The notes: generated from the letters alone by a model not told the origin. A stretch of 64,000 bases of DNA from JAQTRU01 sp041645555 (GCA_041645555.1 JBAZPX010000004.1:19605-83604), one strand, 5' to 3'; numbered from the stretch's first letter, positions 9,058 through 17,413 are shown. Translations and numbers: made by a program.

Positions 9058-10578
9058 TTACTCCACTCTCGGCCGGTACTGCAAGGCCTCGGCGATATGC
9101 GGAGTTAAAACCTTTTCCTCGCCGGCTAAATCCGCAATGGTCCGGCCTAATTTCAAAATCCTAAAATAAGCCCGGGCGGAAAGGTGCATCTGGTCAACGG
9201 CCGCGCGCAGAAGCTCGTGCGAAGAATTGTCCACCTGGCAGAACTCTTTTACCGCTTCGGAATTCATTTCCGAATTAGTGACAAAAGGAGTATTTTTAAA
9301 TCTCTCGGCCTGAATCTTCCGAGCCGCTTCAATTCTAACCTTTATAGCCTCCGAAGTTTCTCCCCGGCCCTCGCTTGTAAGCTTATCAAACTTCAGGCGC
9401 GGCACTTCAATGTGAAGGTCAATGCGGTCAATAATCGGGCCGGAAATTCTTTTGCGGTAATTTATAATCTGCCCGGGGGCGCAGGTGCATTGCCTTTCCT
9501 TATCTCCGTAAAACCCGCAAGGGCAGGGATTCATGGCCGCCACTAAAATAAACTTAGCCGGAAACCTTAAGTTGCCCGCGGCCCGGCTCACGTTAATTAC
9601 TCCGTCTTCCAGGGGCTGGCGCAGGTTTTCCAAAACCTGGCGGGGAAATTCCCCGAATTCATCCAAAAAAAGAACGCCGCGATGAGCCAAAGAGATTTCG
9701 CCCGGCCTGGGCCACGTGCCGCCGCCAACCAAGGCCACGCCCGAAGCCGTATGATGAGGAGAGCGAAAAGGCCGGGTGGTGAGCAAAGCCGTTTCGGTCG
9801 GCAGCTGGCCGGCCACGCTATAAATTTTGGTTATTTCTAAGGCTTCATCTAAAGTTAAATTGGGTAAAATTGAAGGCATGGTCCGGGCAATTAAAGTTTT
9901 ACCGGCTCCGGGCGGTCCGAACATTAAAACATTATGAGCCCCGGCCGCGGCAATTTCTACCGCCCGCTTGGCATGCTCCTGGCCCCGGACATGAGCCATA
10001 TCGGAAAAAATCTTTTCGTTGGAAAAATTAAATTCTTTATAACCGGCGGGCGGGATTGGTTCCTCCCCATTCAAATGCCGGGCCAGCTGGCCTAAATTAT
10101 CAAGAGGAATAACCTCCAGCTCTTGTATCAGCTTAGCTTCGGGAGCGTTTTCTTTTGGCACAAAAATAGTCTTTATGCCGACCTGCTTAGCTTTTAGGGC
10201 AACCGGCAAAATACCATTTACGGACCGCACCTGGCCGGACAAAGCCAGCTCCCCGACAAAAAGCATTTTCTCACTATCGGGGGGAGAAAAAATACAATTG
10301 GTTTTTACTAAAATGCTAACGGCAATCGGCAGGTCATAACTCGGCCCGTATTTTTTTAAATCCGCCGGCGCTAAATTAACCGTTACTTTTACCCTAGGAA
10401 AATTGAACCCCGAATTCTTTATCGCGCTTCTTACCCTTTCCCTTGATTCCGAAACCGCCGCATCCGGCAGGCCGACAATCGCAAAAGTGCCAAGCTGCCC
10501 GCCGCCTGTATCCGCTTCTACTTCTACCAGTTCCGCTTCCAAGCCAACCACGGCCGCCGAAATTATTTTTGAAGACAT
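9058..10578 (-). CDS. comM: ComM/YifB family Mg-chelatase-like AAA+ ATPase
   Basis: About 506 residues from the ATG at 10578 (a TTG at 10596 is an alternative; neither has a clear ribosome site). The protein has the N-terminal Lon-protease-like ChlI domain (AIVGLPDAAVSESRERVRSA), Walker A GPPGAGKT, Walker B GVLFLDEFGEF, the cysteine cluster NPCPCGFYGDKERQCTC and the C-terminal Mg_chelatase_C region. In competent bacteria ComM is a hexameric helicase that promotes branch migration of incoming DNA. Its presence fits the idea of natural DNA uptake in small-genome Patescibacteria. No other competence gene is in the window. Confidence 0.93.
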   Translation of the reverse strand: MSSKIISAAVVGLEAELVEVEADTGGGQLGTFAIVGLPDAAVSESRERVRSAIKNSGFNFPRVKVTVNLAPADLKKYGPSYDLPIAVSILVKTNCIFSPPDSEKMLFVGELALSGQVRSVNGILPVALKAKQVGIKTIFVPKENAPEAKLIQELEVIPLDNLGQLARHLNGEEPIPPAGYKEFNFSNEKIFSDMAHVRGQEHAKRAVEIAAAGAHNVLMFGPPGAGKTLIARTMPSILPNLTLDEALEITKIYSVAGQLPTETALLTTRPFRSPHHTASGVALVGGGTWPRPGEISLAHRGVLFLDEFGEFPRQVLENLRQPLEDGVINVSRAAGNLRFPAKFILVAAMNPCPCGFYGDKERQCTCAPGQIINYRKRISGPIIDRIDLHIEVPRLKFDKLTSEGRGETSEAIKVRIEAARKIQAERFKNTPFVTNSEMNSEAVKEFCQVDNSSHELLRAAVDQMHLSARAYFRILKLGRTIADLAGEEKVLTPHIAEALQYRPRVE

Positions 10579-10680
10579 AGTCTTAGAAATTTTCAATTTT
10601 AAATTTTAAATTTTCAAACACCTTATAACTCTATAGACTTTCTGACTTTTGACTAATTCCATTATACCACAAAACAAAAA

Positions 10681-10704
10681 ACCGCCCCGAGACTGTGGGA
10701 CGAT
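10681..10704 (-). terminator. rho-independent terminator
   Basis: On the minus strand an 8-bp stem (ATCGTCCC pairing with GGGGCGGT, two wobbles) with an 8-nt loop runs straight into TTTTTTG. It ends transcripts of the cysteine-repeat lipoprotein gene. Confidence 0.7.
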
Positions 10705-10719
10705 TTTTTGGCAGGTAAA

Positions 10720-11151
10720 TTATTTTTTCTTACAGATCCCGCCTGAGGAAACATTACAGACAAATTCTTCATCTAAACCGCATTTTGACCAGCACTCATC
10801 ATTGCAACTATTGGGCGTAGCGACCGGGCAATTACTAGGGTCTATAACGCATGAGCCGCCTTGCGCCGGATCGCATTGGAATATTCTATTATCGCTACAA
10901 TCCGCCCAGCATTCGCCGTTGCAGCTGTTAGGCGTAGCAACCGGGCAATTGCTGGCATCAGCCAGACACATTCCTCCTTGCGTTGGATCGCACTTAAATA
11001 CTTTATTGGCGCCGCAATCCGACCAGCATTGGCCGTTGCATTCATTGGGCATTCCCTCGCCGCACTTAAGCGCAGAGCCAGCGCACCCGCTCAAAATCAC
11101 CGTAAAGAATAATAGCAAGATTGTCTTAATGATTATGTTTGCTTTTTTCAT
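10720..11151 (-). CDS. lipoprotein with three cysteine-rich tandem repeats
   Basis: A 143-residue protein: signal and lipobox LSGC (Cys 22), then three tandem repeats of about 38 residues. Each repeat has the pattern N-[ES]-C-N-x-[QE]-C-W-x-[DK]-C, then F-x-C-[DN]-[PV] and GG-x-C. Successive repeats are joined by NCPVATPN, so there are six cysteines in a full repeat. The even spacing suggests disulfide-bonded or metal-binding mini-domains on the outer face of the membrane. I do not recognise the family. Its transcription unit is closed by a terminator at 10681-10704. Confidence 0.7.
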   Translation of the reverse strand: MKKANIIIKTILLLFFTVILSGCAGSALKCGEGMPNECNGQCWSDCGANKVFKCDPTQGGMCLADASNCPVATPNSCNGECWADCSDNRIFQCDPAQGGSCVIDPSNCPVATPNSCNDECWSKCGLDEEFVCNVSSGGICKKK

Positions 11152-11264
11152 ATTTTTTATAAATATGAATTAATTATTTTAATTTTTTTAAAAAACTGTA
11201 CATAAGCTTATGCCTCTATTTTACCAATATTTCGCTTAAATAGCAAAACTGATTAACTGCTTAA

Positions 11265-13919
11265 CTATTTAACTAATTCGCTATTTTCAAGCTTAATAGA
11301 AAGCAACTTGCTTACCCCGTCATCGCCCATAGTCACGCCATAAAGAATATTGGCCCGGCGCATGGACGCGCGGTTATGGGTAATAACGATAAACTGGGTT
11401 CTGTGGGAAAGATCGTCTAAAATTTTAGCCAGCCGCTCCGAGTTAGCTTCGTCTAAAGCGGCGTCCACCTCGTCTAAAACCACGAACGGCGAAGGGTTGG
11501 CGCTGATAATCGCGCAAATCAAAGCAATGGCGGTTAAAGCCCGCTCCCCGCCGGAAAGCATAGCCACGGATTTAATTTTTTTACCCGGAGGCGTGGCCTG
11601 AATTTCAATCCCGGCCAGGCCGGTGGCATTATGCTTTCTTAAAAATTTTATTTTCTTTAAATCCAAGCCGGATTTTTCTTCCTTTTCCTTTGTGCCTCCG
11701 TCCGGGATTTTTGCTTCTAAATCGCCCGCCTCATCAGGAACTTGCTCGGGAGGTTCCTTTTCCTCCTCTTCCATTACTTTTATAATTTTAGCCACCCCGC
11801 CGTTAAATAGAATTTTAAAATATTCCTCAAATTTTCCGGAAATAATTTTAAATTCTTTATCAAATCTCTCCTTTATAGTTAAGTCCAGCTCCTCAATAAT
11901 TTTTTCCAAAGATTTAATGCCGGCCATTAAATCTTTAATCTGGCCGGACAGAAAGTCAAAGCGTTCTTTAGTTTCCTTATATTCTTTAGTCGTTTCCGGA
12001 TCGATCCCGCCGATTAATTCAAGCTGATGTTTCAGCTGCCCAATCTTTTCTTTAGCTTCTTCCGGATCGATGGCTCCGGAAAACTTTTTCTCCCCTACCT
12101 CCTTTAAATCGCCAAGACTATCTCTTATCTCGGCTTCTAAATCCTCAAGTCTTGTTTCAAACCGCGTAGAATTAATTTTTAAATCATTAAGCTGGCGGCT
12201 TAAATTATTAATTTCATTCTGCAGATTATGGATTTCTTTCTGCAGGGAAAATAAGCGGTCCTTCTCTTTCTCCTCTTCAAGATTCAAATTATCAATCTTG
12301 GCGTTTATTTCCCCGACTTCAGCTTCAATTTTTTCTAATCTTCTCTTTAACTCAATTTTTTCTTTGTCTGTTTCCTCCCGGCCGAACTCGGCTTGGTTCT
12401 GTCTTAGCTTATCTTCTATCCCCTCCGCCTCTTTCTGCCAGGCTTGTAATTTTTCCCGAAGCAGTTTCGCCCTTTCCGTCCAGGCCAAAGTCCTCAAATT
12501 ATTTTCATTGATTTTTACCGCCGCCGCTTCCCCGGCCTTTGTTAATCCGATAATTTCCTTCTGCGCTTCCTCCAATCCTCCCGCATCTTCCTGGCTGAAG
12601 TCTTTTACCACCCGCCTGAATTCTTCCTTTATTTTTCTCAACACCTCCCTTAATTTTCCTTCTTCTTTCTCTTTATCCGCCGCCTCTAATTTCCCAAGCA
12701 GTTTTTCCAAAATTTCTTTTATTTTCGCTTTTGTCCCGCCGGATGAGCCCGAACTTAATTTTATTAAGTTATCATTGGCCACAGCCAGGCGCTTATCTGT
12801 CTCTTTCTTCTCCGCCTCCAGTCCGGCAAAGCCGTCTTTACTGAACTTAATATTTTTTTCCAAAGACTCAATTTCTTCCTTTACTTTTTTTATTTCCCCG
12901 GCTAACTCTTCTCTTTTATTATTAAGCCAGGACAAATCAAACTGGCCCCGGGCTTCCAGCTTTATTTCCAATTGGGCGTCTAGTCTCGCGATCTGCTTCA
13001 TTACTTCTTCTTTTTTATTCTGCAGCCCGCCCAAAGACTTTTGCCACTCTTCAAACTCCGGGCTTCTCTTATCCTTTACCCTTATTTTTTCCAGCTCATG
13101 ATTTAATTGCTCTAATTTTTTCTCTTTAGCCAGCTTAATTTTTTCCAGATTAAGAAACTGGTTATTAAACTCATTAAATTTATCATTTATCTCATGCCAG
13201 ACCTTGCGGTAATAATTTAATTGCAATTCTTTAACCTCCGCTTCAATCTTTTCCCTTTTCTCCAATCTATTAACCTGCCGCGTCAGGCTCTTAAGGCGCG
13301 GTTCAATTTCAGAAAGGAGCAGACTGACTTGATTTAAATTTTCATAGCTCGTCTGGAGTTTGCCCAAAGAATCATCCCGCTTAATCTGAAATTGCTTAAC
13401 GCCGGTCGCTTCGTCAAAAAATTCTTTCCTTTCGGTTAAACTGGTATTCAAAAACCCTTCCACCATGCCCTGGCCGATAACGCTATAGGTTTTTTGCCCG
13501 AACTTGGCTTTAGCCAAAAGCATCTGCACATCAGAGAGGCGGACGCGGGACTGATTTATTAAATATTCGCTGTCTCCGTCCCGAAATAGCCGGCGGGTTA
13601 AAATCACTTCGGAATAATCGATTGGAGCTTTTTTATCCTCGTTATTTAAAAACAGGGAAACTTCCGCCATGCCTAACCTGCCTTTTCTGTCCGAGCCGGA
13701 AAAGATAATATCTTCGCTTTTTTTGCCGCGCAGGGTTTTCATGCTCTGCTCCCCCAAAGCCCAGCGCACCGAGTCGGCAATATTAGACTTGCCCGAGCCG
13801 TTAGGACCGACAACAGCCGTAATGCCCCGCCGGTCCTTCGTAATCATACCGGGAAAAACCAACTTGTTTTTATTGGCGAAAGATTTAAAGCCCTGAATTT
13901 CAAGCTTTTCTAGATACAT
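11265..13919 (-). CDS. smc: SMC-like chromosome segregation ATPase, short and without a recognisable hinge
   Basis: An 884-residue protein. Residues 1 to about 200 form the N-terminal head with Walker A GPNGSGKSN (38-46), and the last 170 residues form the C-terminal head with the signature LSGGERALTAIAL (from 788) and Walker B FVVLDEVDAALD (from 812). Between them lie two coiled-coil arms. The usual bacterial SMC is about 1,150-1,190 residues with a central 150-residue hinge. Here the middle (about 390-480) has only a Ser/Gly turn and short charged helices. The C-terminal head also carries a low-complexity acidic insert (about 720-755). No scpA or scpB is in the window. Confidence 0.88.
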   Translation of the reverse strand: MYLEKLEIQGFKSFANKNKLVFPGMITKDRRGITAVVGPNGSGKSNIADSVRWALGEQSMKTLRGKKSEDIIFSGSDRKGRLGMAEVSLFLNNEDKKAPIDYSEVILTRRLFRDGDSEYLINQSRVRLSDVQMLLAKAKFGQKTYSVIGQGMVEGFLNTSLTERKEFFDEATGVKQFQIKRDDSLGKLQTSYENLNQVSLLLSEIEPRLKSLTRQVNRLEKREKIEAEVKELQLNYYRKVWHEINDKFNEFNNQFLNLEKIKLAKEKKLEQLNHELEKIRVKDKRSPEFEEWQKSLGGLQNKKEEVMKQIARLDAQLEIKLEARGQFDLSWLNNKREELAGEIKKVKEEIESLEKNIKFSKDGFAGLEAEKKETDKRLAVANDNLIKLSSGSSGGTKAKIKEILEKLLGKLEAADKEKEEGKLREVLRKIKEEFRRVVKDFSQEDAGGLEEAQKEIIGLTKAGEAAAVKINENNLRTLAWTERAKLLREKLQAWQKEAEGIEDKLRQNQAEFGREETDKEKIELKRRLEKIEAEVGEINAKIDNLNLEEEKEKDRLFSLQKEIHNLQNEINNLSRQLNDLKINSTRFETRLEDLEAEIRDSLGDLKEVGEKKFSGAIDPEEAKEKIGQLKHQLELIGGIDPETTKEYKETKERFDFLSGQIKDLMAGIKSLEKIIEELDLTIKERFDKEFKIISGKFEEYFKILFNGGVAKIIKVMEEEEKEPPEQVPDEAGDLEAKIPDGGTKEKEEKSGLDLKKIKFLRKHNATGLAGIEIQATPPGKKIKSVAMLSGGERALTAIALICAIISANPSPFVVLDEVDAALDEANSERLAKILDDLSHRTQFIVITHNRASMRRANILYGVTMGDDGVSKLLSIKLENSELVK

Positions 13920-14098
13920 GGTAAAAAAATAAAAAATAAAAATGAAAAATTTTTCATTCCATCTCTATTATAGAACAAATTGCGATTTTTTAAAAATGCC
14001 CCCCCCTCGTTAAAGGGGGACTAAGGGGGATTTTCTTGCTTTAAGTGAAATTATATGGTGAAATTATAATATAAGATAACTTTAGAATACAAAAATAT

Positions 14099-14689
14099 AT
14101 GATAATCTCTATCAGCGGCACCTCGGGTTCGGGCAAAAGCACAGTCGCTAAAAAATTGGCAAAAAAATTAAAGTGGTCCCGTTATTATATGGGGGGTATG
14201 AGAAGAGAATTGGCAAAAAAACGAGGTCTGACTTTGGCCGAATATAATAAACTTGGGGAAAAAGACCCAGTGACTGATTTAGAAGTAGATAAATACCAAA
14301 AAAAATTAGGAGAGACTAAGGATAATTTTGTTATTGAGGGCCGAACTTCCTGGTATTTTATCCCCCATTCCTTAAAAATTTATCTTGACGTGGGCGAAAA
14401 AGTTGCCGCGGAGCGCATTTTTAAAGAACTAAAAGGCAAGCATAGCCGGAACGAAGATAAAAATTTAGAAACCGTGGCTCAGGTTTTAAAGAGCCAACGG
14501 GCGAGAAAAAAAAGTGATAAAAAACGGTACATGAAATATTATAAAATTGATGTCTATGATAAAAAAAATTATGATTTTATTTTAGATACGACCAAGTTAA
14601 ACAAAAATCAGGTTTTTGCTAAAGTTTACGGTTTTATTAAATCCAAGCCAAATCTTGACCCCACTCCGCCTCACTGTTGCTCGGCTTAG
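14099..14689 (+). CDS. cytidylate-kinase-like nucleoside monophosphate kinase
   Basis: A 196-residue P-loop kinase with Walker A GTSGSGKST (residues 7-15), GGMRRELAKKRGL (an NMP-binding helix region), FVIEGRTSWYF and the LID-type segment SQRARKKSDKKRYMKYYKID. The pattern matches the archaeal-type CMP kinase group rather than the longer bacterial Cmk. It would phosphorylate CMP/dCMP, although adenylate-type substrates cannot be excluded. It diverges from smc, and a TATAAT-like -10 is seen about 30 bp upstream. The last residues (about 180-196, Pro/Cys-rich) look like read-through into non-conserved sequence. Confidence 0.72.
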   Translation: MIISISGTSGSGKSTVAKKLAKKLKWSRYYMGGMRRELAKKRGLTLAEYNKLGEKDPVTDLEVDKYQKKLGETKDNFVIEGRTSWYFIPHSLKIYLDVGEKVAAERIFKELKGKHSRNEDKNLETVAQVLKSQRARKKSDKKRYMKYYKIDVYDKKNYDFILDTTKLNKNQVFAKVYGFIKSKPNLDPTPPHCCSA

Positions 14690-14768
14690 AGGGGCGAGAA
14701 GAAGCGGCATGGAATCTGAATTTTAAAAACAGGCTATTCGCGTGCGACCGAGCGGTATTTCGAACGCC

Positions 14769-14797
14769 TTGACAAAAGATAATTTTTATTATAGGAT
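14769..14797 (+). promoter_or_regulatory. sigma-70-type promoter for rplS
   Basis: TTGACA at 14769-14774, a 17-bp spacer, and TAGGAT at 14792-14797 with an overlapping TATAGG. The leader to rplS holds a short hairpin (CTCGCC TTAA GCGGCG) that could take part in L19 feedback, which is a guess. Confidence 0.6.
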
Positions 14798-14857
14798 TAG
14801 ACAAGAATTAAGAATTAAAAATCTCGCCTTAAGCGGCGATATTTATTTTAAAAATAT

Positions 14858-15196
14858 ATGAGCGAAGAAAAAAAGAAAATTCCGGAAATAAAACCCGGCA
14901 TGACGGTTCGCATTTTCCAAAAAATCAAAGAGCAAAATATTAAGGGCGAAGAAAAAGAAAGAACCCAATATTTTGAAGGCATTATTATCGCCAAAAAGCA
15001 CGGGAAGGAAAAAGGCGGAACCATAACGGTTAGGAAAGTTTCTGACGGAGTGGGCGTGGAAAAAATATTTCCGCTCAACCTTCCAACTATAGAAAAAATC
15101 GAGATTAAAAAACAGGAAAAGGTAAAGCGGGCCAAACTCTATTTCTTAAGAAAAGGATATAAGAAGAAACTCAAAGAGGTAAAAATTTCTCAATAA
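14858..15196 (+). CDS. rplS: 50S ribosomal protein L19
   Basis: A 112-residue protein covering the full L19 length: KPGMTVRIFQKIKE, YFEGIIIAKKHGKEKGGTITVRKVSDGVGVEKIFPLNLP and the C-terminal KRAKLYFLRKGYKKKLKE. L19 sits at the 30S-50S interface. In many bacteria rplS ends an rpsP-rimM-trmD-rplS operon. Here rpsP and trmD are 17 kb away, and rplS instead precedes tRNA-Leu by 22 bp. Confidence 0.96.
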   Translation: MSEEKKKIPEIKPGMTVRIFQKIKEQNIKGEEKERTQYFEGIIIAKKHGKEKGGTITVRKVSDGVGVEKIFPLNLPTIEKIEIKKQEKVKRAKLYFLRKGYKKKLKEVKISQ

Positions 15197-15218
15197 CTCC
15201 AAAATCGCCATAGATTTG

Positions 15219-15302
15219 GGGCGGATGGCGGAACTGGTAGACGCGCAAGCTTGAGGGGCTTGTGGCCGAAAGGTCGTGGAGGTTCAAGTCCTCTTCCGCC
15301 CA
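15219..15302 (+). tRNA. tRNA-Leu (anticodon GAG)
   Basis: Acceptor GGGCGGA pairs with TCCGCCC. The anticodon stem CAAGC/GCTTG has loop TTGAGGG, giving anticodon GAG, and a long variable arm (GGCCGAAAGGTC) confirms class II. The T-loop is TTCAAGT and the discriminator is A. A CC is present at the 3' end but not a full CCA. Confidence 0.95.
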
Positions 15303-15476
15303 CCGCTGAGATTTTAAATTTTCGATTTCAGATTGCCGATTTAATTTTCTAAATAACTGGTTCTAAAATTATTGGCACACAGCGAAACAACTTCTCACTA
15401 AGCTAAAATAAAAATTCAGTTTAACAGGCATAAATTGATACTTGCAAATCGTTAATCGCCAATCGCGAATCGGCAC
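15303..15476. other. intergenic spacer between tRNA-Leu and the decayed tRNA-Val
   Basis: This AT-rich spacer holds scattered GATT/AATC words that could form weak hairpins, but no gene, promoter or terminator that I can support. Confidence 0.4.
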
Positions 15477-15661
15477 GGGCGCATAGCTTCCTCCTTCGTC
15501 CCGCCAAAGGCGGGACTTCGGACGGACAAGCAGTTGGCCCGCCTCGCCGAGCTGAAGCTCGGCTTCAGCGAGGCGGGTTAGAGCATCTCGTTTACACCGA
15601 GAGGGCCCTGGGTTCGTCGGGTCATCCGACCCGACGCCCAGCCGGATGACTGGGCGAATCC
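15477..15661 (+). pseudogene. decayed tRNA-Val copy split by three palindromic inserts
   Basis: Read without the inserts, the segment repeats the intact tRNA-Val (15706-15779) exactly from its first base to the T-loop and then stops at AATCC, lacking the last T-stem bases and the 3' acceptor strand. Three inserts of 42, 40 and 40 bp sit at 15489-15530 (5' D-stem), 15538-15577 (D-loop) and 15617-15656 (T-loop). Each is a GC-rich palindrome, such as GTCCCGCC AAA GGCGGGAC and CCCGCCTCGC with GCGAGGCGGG. It cannot give a normal tRNA. The intact copy starts 44 bp further on. Confidence 0.85.
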
Positions 15662-15705
15662 GCCGTAATAATTTATTAAATAGTTAAAAAAATTAATCAT
15701 AAGTT

Positions 15706-15779
15706 GGGCGCATAGCTCAGTTGGTTAGAGCATCTCGTTTACACCGAGAGGGCCCTGGGTTCGAATCCTAGTGCGCCCA
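15706..15779 (+). tRNA. tRNA-Val (anticodon TAC)
   Basis: Acceptor GGGCGCA pairs with TGCGCCC. The anticodon stem TCTCG/CGAGA has loop TTTACAC, giving TAC. The T-loop is TTCGAAT and the discriminator is A; CCA is not encoded. A terminator follows at once. Confidence 0.96.
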
Positions 15780-15788
15780 CATAAAAAA

Positions 15789-15810
15789 CAGCTCCGAGCG
15801 CTCGGGGTTG
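15789..15810 (+). terminator. rho-independent terminator after tRNA-Val
   Basis: A GC-rich stem (CAGCTCCGAG with CTCGGGGTTG) followed by TTTTTTT. Confidence 0.85.
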
Positions 15811-15855
15811 TTTTTTTATCTTTATTTTTTGAAGAAAATAAACTACAATTAAACT

Positions 15856-16338
15856 ATGAAGAAAATAATAACCAATTCGGAAAAAAAAACTTTGGCCTTG
15901 GCTAAAAAATACGCCAAAACTTTAAAAAGCGGGACAATACTGGGCTTAATCGGAAATTTAGGCGCGGGTAAAACCGTTTTTATTAAAGGCCTAGCCCAAG
16001 GTTTGGGGCTTAAAAAAAATATTACCAGCCCGACTTTTGTAATAATGAAGGTTTACCCTATTAAATCGCGCTCAACGCGAATTTTGCCAAAGGCAAAATT
16101 ATTTGACGGGGCATACCCCATTAAAAAGGGAAAAATTAAAAACCTTGTCCATATTGACGCTTACCGCCTTAAATCGGCCGGGGATTTAATCGCTATCGGC
16201 GCGGGAGAGTACTTTAACCGGACCGGGACCTTAACCGTAATTGAATGGGCGGACAAGATTAAAAAAGTCTTGCCAAAAAGGACAAAATACGTTAAGATAA
16301 AAATCTTAGAAGGTAATAAAAGGGAAATTAAATATTAA
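15856..16338 (+). CDS. tsaE: tRNA threonylcarbamoyladenosine biosynthesis ATPase TsaE, with an in-frame insert
   Basis: A 160-residue protein with Walker A GNLGAGKTVF (about 33-42), SPTFVIM switch residues, the HIDAYRL strand and VIEWADKI, all typical of TsaE, the ATPase that drives TsaB-TsaD in making t6A37 in tRNA. Between MKV and NLVHIDAYRL lies an extra segment where YPIK occurs twice, 20 residues apart. The matching DNA holds a 60-bp duplication-like unit (16054-16113) with palindromes CGCG-N5-CGCG and AATTTTGCC AAA GGCAAAATT. The frame stays open, so the insert is tolerated. The next gene starts 2 bp after the stop. Confidence 0.92.
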   Translation: MKKIITNSEKKTLALAKKYAKTLKSGTILGLIGNLGAGKTVFIKGLAQGLGLKKNITSPTFVIMKVYPIKSRSTRILPKAKLFDGAYPIKKGKIKNLVHIDAYRLKSAGDLIAIGAGEYFNRTGTLTVIEWADKIKKVLPKRTKYVKIKILEGNKREIKY

Positions 16339-16340
16339 TT

Positions 16341-17192
16341 ATGTTCAGAGAAAATTTTTTAGCCCAACTTAACGAAGACGAACAATTAACAGCCGCCGAA
16401 GATAAAGTTTGCGATGAAATGAGAAGAGTTAAAGAACCGAGCCTTAAAGAAAAAGATTTTGAAGGGATTTATTCAAAGACGGAAGTAGAAAGAGACCTTG
16501 AATTAACCCAGAAATTAGAAAAGGGGCATGTTCTCCGCACGGAAAGAGGGGAAATATTGGAAAAAGTTTTACGACGGGAAATTTATAATTCCTGCTGGTT
16601 TGGCGACAACTGCGAAACGGTCCAGACTACAAAGTTTGATGATTATGTTAACCATACGGATTTCGTAATTGAGTTGGACACTGACGACAGGATTAAACTG
16701 GCGGTTGACACTACCGTGACTAATGATACGGAGGTAATAGAAAAAAAAGTTATAAAAATAAAAAATGAGCTTGATAGAAAAATAGGAACAACTATTAAAT
16801 ACTTCCAATCTAATTTAACCTGGGAAGATAATCCGGAGAAAGGCGAAATTAAGGATATCCCTAGCGTTATCATCGCTTTTGATTATGAGAATTTACAAAA
16901 AATGTGTGAAATCATGGCTGGTCCCGGCGGGAAAGAAAAATTAGGAAGAACATCACTCCAAATATATATTTTAGAAGACGTAATCAACCAGCTTGAAATC
17001 CAGGGAGAATACTTGGAAAAAAATATAAAAGGCGGAAGCGACACAAATATCTATAAAAATATCAAAAGAGCAGAGGAATATTTGAGAGAAATTCTTGAGA
17101 GTAAAAGAGAATCAGCTGAAATCGAAAATAAGGGAAACGTCAGAAACGAGTCTATCTCGGCAAGGGAAAAAATTACCCTTTTGGCCGCATAA
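16341..17192 (+). CDS. conserved hypothetical protein, possible restriction-fold nuclease
   Basis: A 283-residue cytosolic protein starting 2 bp after tsaE and therefore likely co-transcribed. A charged helical N-terminal third leads to a core (about 75-200) with EKVLRREIY, NHTDFVIELD and KLAVDTTVT. An E...D...D-x-T order on two strands is reminiscent of a PD-(D/E)XK core, but the usual catalytic Lys is missing, so this is weak. The C-terminal part is helical and ends ITLLAA. I do not recognise a named family. Confidence 0.5.
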   Translation: MFRENFLAQLNEDEQLTAAEDKVCDEMRRVKEPSLKEKDFEGIYSKTEVERDLELTQKLEKGHVLRTERGEILEKVLRREIYNSCWFGDNCETVQTTKFDDYVNHTDFVIELDTDDRIKLAVDTTVTNDTEVIEKKVIKIKNELDRKIGTTIKYFQSNLTWEDNPEKGEIKDIPSVIIAFDYENLQKMCEIMAGPGGKEKLGRTSLQIYILEDVINQLEIQGEYLEKNIKGGSDTNIYKNIKRAEEYLREILESKRESAEIENKGNVRNESISAREKITLLAA

Positions 17193-17196
17193 TAAA

Positions 17197-17226
17197 AACC
17201 CCTGCTTCTTGGTGAAAACAGGAGTT
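17197..17226. terminator. bidirectional rho-independent terminator
   Basis: The stem AACCCCTG/CAGGAGTT serves both converging units. It is followed by TTTCTCTTT on the plus strand and TTTTTATTAT on the minus strand. Confidence 0.7.
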
Positions 17227-17231
17227 TCTCT

Positions 17232-17384
17232 TTATCCTTCCTCCTTTTGGGCCGGAGGAATTAACACTTTTTTAAAAATTCTGCCCACACCCAAGGGCCT
17301 AGGTTCATCTCTCCTGGTTTCTTTACCGGGCGGTAAATCCCCAGGTCCAGTTTCGGGGGGTTTTTTTTTAATTTTTTCTTCCAA
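17232..17384 (-). CDS. possible small proline- and charge-rich protein
   Basis: A 50-codon frame with a TTG start preceded by GGGAGGGAAGG. It lies 29 bp after lspA on the same strand and ends just before a terminator. The peptide is rich in Lys, Arg, Glu, Pro and Gly with a short hydrophobic C-terminal patch (GRIFKKVLIPP). There is no known family. The position at the end of the lspA unit and the good ribosome site support it, but coding is not proven. Confidence 0.42.
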   Translation of the reverse strand: MEEKIKKKPPETGPGDLPPGKETRRDEPRPLGVGRIFKKVLIPPAQKEEG

Positions 17385-17413
17385 CCTTCCCTCCCTTGCA
17401 AAGGACGAATATT

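Noticed and set aside
14690..14857. Small gene between the CMP-kinase-like gene and rplS
   Set aside because: No frame with a start, ribosome site and plausible composition; the promoter for rplS lies here.
15489..15656. tRNA introns (group I or archaeal-type) as the explanation for the split tRNA-Val
   Set aside because: The inserts are only 40-42 bp simple palindromes at three sites, two of them outside the anticodon loop, and the 3' acceptor strand is missing, so no splicing could give a working tRNA.
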